The notes under the pieces were generated by a model that saw only the letters and a list, made by a program, of their open reading frames with translations, had not been told where the DNA came from and made no database searches. Below, piece by piece: positions 43,667 through 51,580 of a stretch of 64,000 nt of DNA. The position numbers were made by a program, and so were the translations under genes. The stretch comes from Fontibacter flavus (GTDB taxonomy: Bacteria; Bacteroidota; Bacteroidia; Cytophagales; Cyclobacteriaceae), in NCBI RefSeq assembly GCF_042432905.1, contig NZ_JBHLWI010000022.1:59521-123520 (forward strand), read 5' to 3'. Position 1 is the first letter of the stretch; each line of letters starts with the position of its first letter.

Positions 43667-43817
43667 AAATTAATTTTTAAGTAATTAAACCTAAAGATTA
43701 AATTTTATAATCACAAAAATTAGGCGACTTTAATTCACGTAAAGACGCAAAGACACTAATTTCTTTACATAAGCTCATTAATTTTTTCCTCAGTCTTATG
43801 TCTTTTGTCTTGAATCT

Positions 43818-44795
43818 TCAAACCTTCTTCCCCAAGATATGCTTCACTATCTGCTCTGCATGTATAATGGAGTTCTCAATAAAAAATTCCCTTGTATTCA
43901 ATCCCCCACAGACTACGCCGGCCAGATAAACACCGGGTACATTGGACTCCTGATTCGTCTGATCGTAGCAGGGCTGACGCTTTTCATCTAGGCTTAACTC
44001 TACGCCCAATTGATCCAAAAGGGCAAAATTGGGCACATAACCTGTCATGGCCAGGACAAAGTCATTTTCAATAGTGACTCCCCCGTTGGGGGTATTAACG
44101 ACCACTTCCTTTTCCCTGATTTCTTTAACAAGAGAATGGGTAAAGGCTTTGATGGATCCTTCCTTGATACGATTTTCAATATCAGGTTTGACCCAGTATT
44201 TGACATTAGGGTCGACACTCTCATCCTTGAGGACCATGGTCACTTCAGCGCCTTTACGCCAGGTTTCCAAGGCTACGTCCACTGCAGAATTTCCTCCTCC
44301 TACAACCAATACTTTTTGTCCGATATAGGGCCAGGGTTCTTTGTAATAATGGGTGACTTTTGGGAGTTCCTCCCCGGGAACATTCATCAGATTGGGAAGG
44401 TCATAAAACCCGGTAGATAAGATGACATTTTTGGTGATGTATGTATCCTTAGAAGTGATGATTTCAAACAGATTCTGCTCTTTTTTAAGCGTCTTGACTT
44501 CTTCATATAACCTGACTTTAAGCTTCCAGGTCTGCGCTACCCTACGGTAATATTCCAAGGCTTCTGTTCGGGTAGGCTTATGGGAAATAGACATAAATGG
44601 AATCCCACCCATTTCCAACTTCTCAGAGGTAGAGAAAAAAGTCATGTTTAATGGATAATTGAAAAGAGAATTAGTCAAAACACCCTTTTCCACTATGACA
44701 TAGTTAAGTCCGGCTTTTTCACATTCGATCCCACAGGCGAGCCCGATTGGCCCCCCTCCGATTATCAAAACATCTAAAATCTCTTGATTTTCCAT
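43818..44795 (-). CDS. ypdA: YpdA family bacillithiol-disulfide reductase-like flavoprotein
   Basis: A 325-residue FAD/NADPH protein of thioredoxin-reductase type. It has the FAD loop LIIGGGPIGLACGIECEKAG, the family-specific NSLFNYPLNMTFFSTSEKLEMGGIPF near residue 45, and the NADPH loop VLVVGGGNSAVDVALETWRKGAEV near 165. It lacks the CXXC of true thioredoxin reductase, as YpdA (Bdr) does. YpdA reduces oxidised bacillithiol, a thiol made by many Bacteroidota. It ends 15 bp from the NRDE gene start region and shares its strand. Confidence 0.85.
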   Translation of the reverse strand: MENQEILDVLIIGGGPIGLACGIECEKAGLNYVIVEKGVLTNSLFNYPLNMTFFSTSEKLEMGGIPFMSISHKPTRTEALEYYRRVAQTWKLKVRLYEEVKTLKKEQNLFEIITSKDTYITKNVILSTGFYDLPNLMNVPGEELPKVTHYYKEPWPYIGQKVLVVGGGNSAVDVALETWRKGAEVTMVLKDESVDPNVKYWVKPDIENRIKEGSIKAFTHSLVKEIREKEVVVNTPNGGVTIENDFVLAMTGYVPNFALLDQLGVELSLDEKRQPCYDQTNQESNVPGVYLAGVVCGGLNTREFFIENSIIHAEQIVKHILGKKV

Positions 44796-44810
44796 GTTTT
44801 TACAACAGGA

Positions 44811-45596
44811 TTAAGAATGATTCTGTTCCAAAAAATTTTCCACCTTAAAGTTGAATACAGTATCCTCATGGGTTCCTGCTACCTGATCAAACTTCCTTTC
44901 CATCATTTCTACTTCTCCCGTATGTTTCCAAAGCAGGACAGTAGAATTTATCGTACCATAATAATTCCCTACATTGATAAACTGGGCAGAAAGGAGCTTT
45001 TCCTGCTCGGGAGTTGCTCCTGTATCCGGTAAAACCTCCTGTGGATCAGTTTCTCTGGAATGCTGCCCTGTCATCAGACTTTCTGGTTCAAAGTTGGAAT
45101 CTTGGATATGATGATGAAGGTTTTGCTTGGCTTTGACCAACTTGGGCCAAGGTGTTTCCAGCACTGAGTTGCTCAGCCCATATAGGCCGGGCTTAAGTCT
45201 TTGGATACCATCCGTTTTATTAGAGAGATAATAGAGCCCTTCATGATTTCCTACCAAAAGGTTGAAACCATCATAATCCCCCTTTTCCTTTTCTATTTCT
45301 TCCAGATAAGAGAGGGGATCCATATCCCCTTCCAGGTAATTCTTGACCAAATCACCGCGAGACTTGGCATATTTTTCTTTATTTCTCAGATTTCTGAAAT
45401 TGGTAATGGCTGCAAATCGCCCATTGGGATGCATACCCAACCAAGTTCCTCCTGCGCGAAGGTCTTTGCCTGCATAAAAACCAGAATCCCATAACTGCAA
45501 AGGAGCCGATGGCCTTTCAAAGAATTCGTCTCTGTTGGCCACTAAGATAAATTTATACTCAGGATGGTTATCCCAATTAAACGCTAATAAACACAT
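44811..45596 (-). CDS. NRDE/TANGO2 family protein
   Basis: A 261-residue protein of the NRDE (TANGO2-like) family with an N-terminal Cys (MCLLAFNWD) and the name-giving motif LVANRDEFFERPSAPLQLW near residue 19. Further family blocks are AGGTWLGMHPNGRFAAITNFR and GLYGLSNSVLETPWPKL. The N-terminal Cys suggests an Ntn-hydrolase-like fold, but no reaction is established. It is followed 15 bp later by ypdA on the same strand. Confidence 0.85.
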   Translation of the reverse strand: MCLLAFNWDNHPEYKFILVANRDEFFERPSAPLQLWDSGFYAGKDLRAGGTWLGMHPNGRFAAITNFRNLRNKEKYAKSRGDLVKNYLEGDMDPLSYLEEIEKEKGDYDGFNLLVGNHEGLYYLSNKTDGIQRLKPGLYGLSNSVLETPWPKLVKAKQNLHHHIQDSNFEPESLMTGQHSRETDPQEVLPDTGATPEQEKLLSAQFINVGNYYGTINSTVLLWKHTGEVEMMERKFDQVAGTHEDTVFNFKVENFLEQNHS

Positions 45597-45644
45597 GCTT
45601 GCAAAATAATAAAAAAGGCCGAACTAAGTCGGCCTCTAAGTCAA

Positions 45645-46760
45645 TTATATCGATTTTGAAACGGATAATTTAGGATAATCTGTAAATCCCTTTTCTCCTG
45701 GAGTATAAAAAGTGGATTGATCCCAATCTGCCAATGGCCCATTTTCTGCAAATCGCTCCACCAAATCAGGATTGGAAATAAAAGGCTTGCCATATGCCAC
45801 TGCATCAGCCAAACCCTCCAAAATGACCTTATTTCCTTTTTCCTGATCAAAACTTGCATTGATGATCAAAGTACCTTTGTACATTGGTCTGTACCTTTTA
45901 GCAATTTCTTTTTCAGCATAAGGAATTTCAGAAACATCATTGAAGGGTTCTGACAAATGTAGATATGCCAGATCATATTGATTGAGTTTCTCAATGATGT
46001 AATCAAAGGCCGGAATTGTTTCCTCATCCAACGTCATTCCAAAAATACCATGAAGTGATGGGTTCAACCTCACGCCAATTCTATTTTCAGGCATCACTTC
46101 CTTGATGGCGTCAATCACTTCAAATAAGATCCTGGCTCTGTTTTCAATACTTCCACCATATTCATCAGTTCTTACATTAGAAGTCCTGTTGAAAAACTGG
46201 TGCAACAAATACCCATTTGAGGAATGGATTTCTACTCCATCAAAGCCTGCTTTCATGGCATTCGCTGCCGCATTTTTGTAATCCAGAATGGTTTGTTTAA
46301 TTTCTTCAATAGTCATTTCCTTAGGTGTCTCAGTGTCTTTGAAACCCTCTGGTGTAAAAGACTTGGAATGTGGATTGATCGCAGATGGCGCATGAGGCAA
46401 TTCACCTCCATGAAAATCAGGATGGGACATTCTTCCCACATGCCACAATTGAATAAATATTTTACCTCCTTTTTCATGCACACCTTCGGTGACTTCCTTC
46501 CATCCTTCCACTTGGGCATCAGAATAAATCCCTGGTGTATTTACATATCCTACTGCTTTTTTGGAAATCTGAGCACCTTCGGAAATGATCAGCCCTGCTG
46601 ATGCCCTTTGTTGGTAGTATTTTATATGGATATCAAATGGTGCATTTTCAGGATTGATTGCCCTACTCCTTGTCATAGGAGCCATGATTACCCTGTTTTG
46701 CAATTCCAAATCACCCATTTGAAGCTTTTCCAAAAGCGGTTGTGTATTTTTCATAATCAT
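45645..46760 (-). CDS. Old yellow enzyme family alkene reductase
   Basis: An FMN-dependent ene-reductase of 371 residues (Met at 46754 may be the real start). It has NRVIMAPMTRSRA at residues 21-33, the QLWHVGRMSHPDF active-site region, and GFDGVEIHSSNGYLLHQFFNRTSNVRTDEYGGSIENRAR with the catalytic His and Asn. This is the NemA/NADPH dehydrogenase class that reduces activated double bonds and nitro compounds. It stands 48 bp from the NRDE gene. Confidence 0.93.
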   Translation of the reverse strand: MIMKNTQPLLEKLQMGDLELQNRVIMAPMTRSRAINPENAPFDIHIKYYQQRASAGLIISEGAQISKKAVGYVNTPGIYSDAQVEGWKEVTEGVHEKGGKIFIQLWHVGRMSHPDFHGGELPHAPSAINPHSKSFTPEGFKDTETPKEMTIEEIKQTILDYKNAAANAMKAGFDGVEIHSSNGYLLHQFFNRTSNVRTDEYGGSIENRARILFEVIDAIKEVMPENRIGVRLNPSLHGIFGMTLDEETIPAFDYIIEKLNQYDLAYLHLSEPFNDVSEIPYAEKEIAKRYRPMYKGTLIINASFDQEKGNKVILEGLADAVAYGKPFISNPDLVERFAENGPLADWDQSTFYTPGEKGFTDYPKLSVSKSI

Positions 46761-46875
46761 TGGTTTATTTTTCTAATCTATGTATATACAACTATTTTCA
46801 TTTAGGCTTAGTTCCAAGAAGTCGATCGCAGAATTTTAAATATGTTAATAGACTCTTGTTCAGCTCCAAAATTAA

Positions 46876-46949
46876 AATACGAAAAAAATCGTATTAAATT
46901 TTGGAAATACGAACTGATTCGTATAACTTTGTACGAAACGAATCGTATT
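46876..46949 (+). promoter_or_regulatory. Triple BlaI-type operator
   Basis: Three palindromes of the form TACGA-N6-TCGTA lie at 46878-46893, 46908-46923 and 46932-46947. The half-sites are identical in all three and centres are 30 and 24 bp apart. BlaI/MecI repressors bind such dyads as dimers, and the adjacent gene encodes a BlaI-family protein, so it is the expected autoregulatory operator. The second and third dyads cover the promoter. Confidence 0.85.
46901..46931 (+). promoter_or_regulatory. Promoter of the BlaI/M56 operon
   Basis: TTG (46901-46903) followed after 20 bp by TAACTTTG (46924-46931) is a full match to the Bacteroidota consensus. The second operator palindrome sits between the two elements, so bound repressor would block polymerase. 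The start is expected near 46938, inside the third palindrome. Confidence 0.8.
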
Positions 46950-46956
46950 AAACCTT

Positions 46957-47331
46957 ATGAATACTAAACCCACGGAATCCGAACTGGAAATTTTATCCCT
47001 TTTATGGCAGATGAAAAAGGCCACTGTCAGGGACATCCACGAAAAATTGTCTGAAACCAAGGATACCGGATATACCACAACATTGAAAATCATGCAGATC
47101 ATGCACGCCAAGGGAATCTTAGGCAGGGATGAGCAAAGCCGTACCCACGTGTACTATCCTTTGGTGGAAGAAAAAGCAACCCAGCAGAATCTTGTCAGCA
47201 ACTTTATGGCCACAGCATTTGGTGGCTCTGCCAAAAACCTGGTCATGCAGGCTTTGGGACAGGGCAATCCCTCTAAGGAGGAATTAGATGAAATCCGTGC
47301 ATTTTTAGATCAATTGGAAAAAGAACAATAA
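46957..47331 (+). CDS. BlaI/MecI/CopY family transcriptional repressor
   Basis: A 124-residue winged-helix repressor: PTESELEILSLLWQMKKATVRDIHEKLSE is the DNA-binding domain and the C-terminal half (residues 75-124) is the dimerisation region. In this family the repressor is cleaved when the membrane metalloprotease partner is activated. The stop codon overlaps the ATG of the M56 gene by one base, a typical operon junction. The operator dyads upstream support autoregulation. Confidence 0.93.
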   Translation: MNTKPTESELEILSLLWQMKKATVRDIHEKLSETKDTGYTTTLKIMQIMHAKGILGRDEQSRTHVYYPLVEEKATQQNLVSNFMATAFGGSAKNLVMQALGQGNPSKEELDEIRAFLDQLEKEQ

Positions 47332-49247
47332 TGGAAATCGTTGAAAACTTGATACCGGAAACTTATCTCTTTGCCTTAGGTTGGATGATCATCCATGCTT
47401 TTTGGCAAATTGCAAGCATAGGTCTTTTGTTATGGCTTGGCCTTAGGGTTTTCAATCAAAAAAGTGCTGCTTTTAAATACCGTCTTAGTTCGGCAGCCAT
47501 TGCCATCATCGCATTACTTGCTGTGATGACATTCAGTTGGCACCTGGACACAAATCCAACAAGTAAACTGAGCTTAATTAGTAAAGCGGATTGGGCATAC
47601 CTGAGCGCCCAATCTGATGTGATCCAGCAAATACAGGCCCCAAATGAAGGCCGAGCAGATTGGCTGCTTGTAAGCAAAAGAATTGAAAAGTACATTCCTG
47701 CATTGGTCAATATCTGGATGATGGGCGCTTTCCTGTTTTTCTTCAAAACTGCCAGCAGCCTGGCTGATCTGAGATCGCTCCATTATAAAAAACACGATTC
47801 CGTTCCAGATAAATTATCAAGGTTAGTTGAAAAAATAAGCAATCAATTGGCACTTACCAGACCCATAAAAGTCCTTTCCAGCAGGCATGTGGATGTACCG
47901 CTGACTTATGGCATACTTAAACCGGTCATCCTTATTCCTTCTGCTTTGCTCTTACACATGAGTCCCGGCCAATTGGAAGCCATTATTGCCCATGAAATAG
48001 CACATATTAGAAGGCATGACTACTTGGTCAATCTGATCCAATCCATTTTGGAAATACTCTTCTTCTTCCATCCGGTATTCTGGTGGATAAATCACGAAAT
48101 CAAGAAACAAAGGGAAATGGCCTGTGATGAGTTGGCTGTGACACTTGGAGCAGACCCCAAAGATCTCGCTCATGGCTTGGCCTATGTCATCAACCATGCC
48201 CAAAATCATGTTTCTGAAATGGCAATGGCTGCAGCCAAAAAACCTAACCCTACTTTAGACAGAATCAAAAAAATAATGGGAGTCAAAACCTCCCCTACGC
48301 AACCAACTACTTTAACCACAATTACCATGATTATTACTTTAATTTTGGGCGCCACATTGATAGTAGGTGCCTATGACCAACAGGACATCCAAGAAAACGA
48401 GGATTATTTGACTGTGGAATCCAGTACCAAAACCCTAGACTTAACATTAGAATTGAATAAACCTAAGGTCTCACAGGATACTATTCCACCCAAACCAGTC
48501 CTTCCTAAAACCTCAGAGTCAATCCTTGATCCCTCTTTAAGTCCAGAGCAAATGGAAAGTTTGCTAAAACACATGGAGCCCTTAAAAGAAATGGGAATGC
48601 TTTTCAAAGAACTGGAATTCAATTGGGGTGATTTCAGTACCATGCCACATTTGGAGCTGAAGGACCTGCCAATGCCACATTTCAATTTCGAGAACATGCC
48701 CAAATGGGAAATGGATCCAGAAATCTTTCAAGGAATGCTTCCGGATTCCAAGATGTTAAAGGAATTAGCCACTATCCGACCTCCAATGCCAGATAGTCTC
48801 TTATTTTTCAAAGGAAATTTTGCCAAAAGAAACGATATGAGCAATGAAGAATGGCAGCAACACTTAAGGGAACAGAATGAAAAACTGGCCAAGTGGAAAG
48901 AAGAGCATGCTGACAAACTGGAAGCTTGGAATCAAGAAAGAATTGCCAAAACAGAAGAGTGGAAAAAGTCAATTGAGCCTAAAATCCAGGAGTTTCAGGC
49001 AAAGATAAAGGGTTGGGAAAAAGAGAATCAACCTAAAATGGAAGAATATCAAGCCAGGGTGAAGGCTTGGGAAAAAGAAAACCAGCCAAAAATCGAAGAA
49101 TTCCAGAGAAAGATGGAAGAATGGCAAAAAGCCAATGAAGAAAAAATGAAGGAGTTCCAACAAAAAATGTTAGAGTGGCAGAAAGAACATCAAGCCGAGC
49201 TCCAGGAACTTCAGAAAAGAATCCGTGTAACGGATAACGAAAACTAA
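47331..49247 (+). CDS. M56 family BlaR1-like membrane metallopeptidase with C-terminal Trp-repeat coiled coil
   Basis: A 638-residue integral membrane zinc protease. N-terminal membrane segments lie near residues 12-32, 37-65 and 120-140. The catalytic HEIAHIRRHDY is near residue 220 and a last membrane segment near 330-350. It lacks the penicillin-binding sensor domain of BlaR1. Its external part instead has a Met/Pro-rich region (400-500) and a long Lys/Glu coiled coil with Trp at about residues 508, 522, 533, 544, 562, 580, 598 and 616. Four of these intervals are exactly 18 residues. It probably senses an envelope signal and cleaves the BlaI-type repressor encoded just before it. Confidence 0.9.
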   Translation: MEIVENLIPETYLFALGWMIIHAFWQIASIGLLLWLGLRVFNQKSAAFKYRLSSAAIAIIALLAVMTFSWHLDTNPTSKLSLISKADWAYLSAQSDVIQQIQAPNEGRADWLLVSKRIEKYIPALVNIWMMGAFLFFFKTASSLADLRSLHYKKHDSVPDKLSRLVEKISNQLALTRPIKVLSSRHVDVPLTYGILKPVILIPSALLLHMSPGQLEAIIAHEIAHIRRHDYLVNLIQSILEILFFFHPVFWWINHEIKKQREMACDELAVTLGADPKDLAHGLAYVINHAQNHVSEMAMAAAKKPNPTLDRIKKIMGVKTSPTQPTTLTTITMIITLILGATLIVGAYDQQDIQENEDYLTVESSTKTLDLTLELNKPKVSQDTIPPKPVLPKTSESILDPSLSPEQMESLLKHMEPLKEMGMLFKELEFNWGDFSTMPHLELKDLPMPHFNFENMPKWEMDPEIFQGMLPDSKMLKELATIRPPMPDSLLFFKGNFAKRNDMSNEEWQQHLREQNEKLAKWKEEHADKLEAWNQERIAKTEEWKKSIEPKIQEFQAKIKGWEKENQPKMEEYQARVKAWEKENQPKIEEFQRKMEEWQKANEEKMKEFQQKMLEWQKEHQAELQELQKRIRVTDNEN

Positions 49248-49258
49248 ATCCCTAAAAA

Positions 49259-49292
49259 AAGGGTCTGATATTGAAATCAGGCCCTTTTTTAT
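49259..49292 (+). terminator. Terminator between M56 gene and thrC
   Basis: AAAGGG-T-CTGAT pairs with ATCAG-G-CCCTTTTTT around a short loop; T tract on the plus strand, A tract on the other. It can serve both convergent genes. Confidence 0.85.
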
Positions 49293-49297
49293 TGTTT

Positions 49298-50602
49298 TTA
49301 TCTCGATTTCAACAATAGTGATTTAAAGGCTGCAAAATCATTTTTCAGCTCTTCATACTTTTTTTCTCCATTTAAAAATTGGGCCAAACGGGCAGGAAGT
49401 TCGAGATCAATACCCAAAACTTTATCCACCACAGACTTGAATTTACCTGGATGGGCGGTTTCCAGAAAAATTCCAACAAAATCACTTGGATTCATTTTGA
49501 TAAAATTACGGAGTCCTAAATAGCCCACTGCACCATGGGGATCCATCACATATCCGGTTTCCTCCATCACTTTCTTCATGGCCTTTGCTGTATCTTCATC
49601 ATCAAAATAAAAGCCTTTTACTTTTTCCCTAAACAAAGCCTCATCATTTCCATACAAAGCCAAAAGCCTGAAGAAATTACTGGGATTGCCCACATCCATA
49701 GAGTTACTGATGGTTGACACAGAAGGCATGGCCTTAAAATCCAAGCCGTGAAGAAAGTCAGGTACTACCCTATTGATATTTGTACTGGCCACAAAGGTAT
49801 GTATTGGCAAGCCCATACGCTGGGCCAATATACCTGCCCCCAGATTCCCGAAATTCCCACTAGGTACAGAAATCGCAAGCTTTTTATTTTTCTCAGGCAG
49901 TCTGGACCAAGCATAAAAATAATATAGGCATTGGGGGATCCACCTGGCAATATTGATGGAATTTGCAGAGGTCAGGAGCATGTTATCATTTAGCTCTTTA
50001 TCCAAAAAGGCATCTTTGACCATTCGCTGACAATCATCAAACATCCCATCCACTTCAAAGCAATGAATATTCCCTCCCAAAGTGGTAAACTGCTTTTCCT
50101 GCAATTCAGAAACCTTACCTTTTGGATATAAAATAATCACCTCCACTCCAGGCACATTATAAAAGCCATTGGCCACCGCTGAACCTGTATCTCCGGAAGT
50201 AGCCACCAATACCTTCACTTTTCTTTGCTCACCCTCCATTAACATGGACATGAGTTTGGAACAAAATCTAGCCCCAAAATCCTTAAAAGCCAAGGTTGGC
50301 CCATGGAACAACTCCAGGCTATAAATTCCCTCCTCCACTTTAACCAAAGGTGCATCAAAGATTAAGGTGTGATCCACCAAGTCTTTGATTTGTTCTTCAT
50401 TCAAATCCTCCCCAAAAAGTGCCCCAATTACAGCATAACCTATTTCCTGAAAACTCATTGAAGGCAGTTTTTCAAAAAAAGAAACAGGCATTTCAGGAAT
50501 ACTTTCCGGCATATAAAGTCCTTGATCAGGTGCCAATCCTTTGATGACAGCTTCTTTCAGGGACACTTTATGGTCTGGGTTATTGGTACTATAATATTGC
50601 AT
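49298..50602 (-). CDS. thrC: Threonine synthase
   Basis: PLP enzyme making threonine from O-phosphohomoserine. The 434-residue protein begins MQYYSTNNPDHKVSLKEAV and has LFHGPTLAFKDFGARF, whose Lys binds PLP near residue 110, VATSGDTGSAVANGF and the C-terminal FLETAHPGKF. It is the last gene of the thrA-thrB-thrC operon, 42 bp after thrB. Confidence 0.97.
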   Translation of the reverse strand: MQYYSTNNPDHKVSLKEAVIKGLAPDQGLYMPESIPEMPVSFFEKLPSMSFQEIGYAVIGALFGEDLNEEQIKDLVDHTLIFDAPLVKVEEGIYSLELFHGPTLAFKDFGARFCSKLMSMLMEGEQRKVKVLVATSGDTGSAVANGFYNVPGVEVIILYPKGKVSELQEKQFTTLGGNIHCFEVDGMFDDCQRMVKDAFLDKELNDNMLLTSANSINIARWIPQCLYYFYAWSRLPEKNKKLAISVPSGNFGNLGAGILAQRMGLPIHTFVASTNINRVVPDFLHGLDFKAMPSVSTISNSMDVGNPSNFFRLLALYGNDEALFREKVKGFYFDDEDTAKAMKKVMEETGYVMDPHGAVGYLGLRNFIKMNPSDFVGIFLETAHPGKFKSVVDKVLGIDLELPARLAQFLNGEKKYEELKNDFAAFKSLLLKSR

Positions 50603-50644
50603 AGGAATACTTGAAGACAGCTTTGCTATTATTGTTTTAAGGAC

Positions 50645-51580
50645 TCAATGAGACTGAACATAGGCACCCTTATCATTGACTTTGGATACATAAACATCCA
50701 CTTCCAAACCGATTTTTTCAAACACTTTTTTACTCTCCTTGCCTACTTTTAAAGCAATTTCCTTTCCTTCTGACAAGATAAAAATTGTCGGACCCGAACC
50801 GGAAATCCCTGAACCCAATGCTCCAATCTCCCTCACTACATTTCTCAATTCATAAAAACCTGGAATCAAAAGCGCCCTTGTAGGTTCTGCAATTACATCT
50901 TTCAAAGACCTGCTGATGAGCTGAAAATCATTCCTGAACAAACCCGCAATGAAACCTGCAATATTTCCCGATTGAACAGTCGACTCCTTTAAGGAAATCT
51001 GCTGTCTCAACACAGACCTGGAATCCATAGTCTTGAGTTCCAAATGAGGATGCAATAGCGTACAATAAAGTCCATCAGGAACAGGGAGCTTGATCACATC
51101 AAGGGGATCATAATCCTTGATCAATACAAACCCACCGAGAATGGAGGGTGCGACATTATCAGCATGTGCTGTACCACAGGCAATCCTTTCTGCTTCCATC
51201 GCAAATGGGACTAGGTCCATTTTCTCAAACGGATTGCCCAAAACTTCATTTGCGGCCACCAAGGCTGCAGCTGCACTCGCTGCAGAAGAACCCATACCGG
51301 ACCCTAATGGAAGCCCCTTAAATAAACTCAACTCTATGCCCAGGTTGACCCCTAAGGAATTCAGCATGGCCTGCACTGCAACCGAACAAGTGTTTTTGTC
51401 GGCATCAAATGGTAATTTCCCTCCATCACCTTGAATCTCTACAACCTTAACCCCAGGAGTATCCACCAACTTGACAGTAACCTCGTCCCCAAGTTCATCT
51501 ATTGCAAATCCAAGGATATCAAATCCACAGGAAACATTGGCCACTGTAGCCGGTGCAAATGCAGTTACTAGCTTCATCAT
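50645..51580 (-). CDS. thrB: Homoserine kinase
   Basis: GHMP kinase phosphorylating homoserine. The 311-residue protein has the N-terminal FAPATVANVSCGFDILGFAI, the ATP loop GLPLGSGMGSSAASAAAALVAAN near residue 89 and GSGISGSGPTIFIL near the C-terminus. Its start overlaps the thrA stop by one base, implying coupled translation. Confidence 0.97.
   Translation of the reverse strand: MMKLVTAFAPATVANVSCGFDILGFAIDELGDEVTVKLVDTPGVKVVEIQGDGGKLPFDADKNTCSVAVQAMLNSLGVNLGIELSLFKGLPLGSGMGSSAASAAAALVAANEVLGNPFEKMDLVPFAMEAERIACGTAHADNVAPSILGGFVLIKDYDPLDVIKLPVPDGLYCTLLHPHLELKTMDSRSVLRQQISLKESTVQSGNIAGFIAGLFRNDFQLISRSLKDVIAEPTRALLIPGFYELRNVVREIGALGSGISGSGPTIFILSEGKEIALKVGKESKKVFEKIGLEVDVYVSKVNDKGAYVQSH

Noticed and set aside
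46957..49247. Beta-lactam resistance sensor system
   Set aside because: Although BlaI/BlaR1-like, the protease lacks a penicillin-binding sensor domain and no beta-lactamase gene is near.
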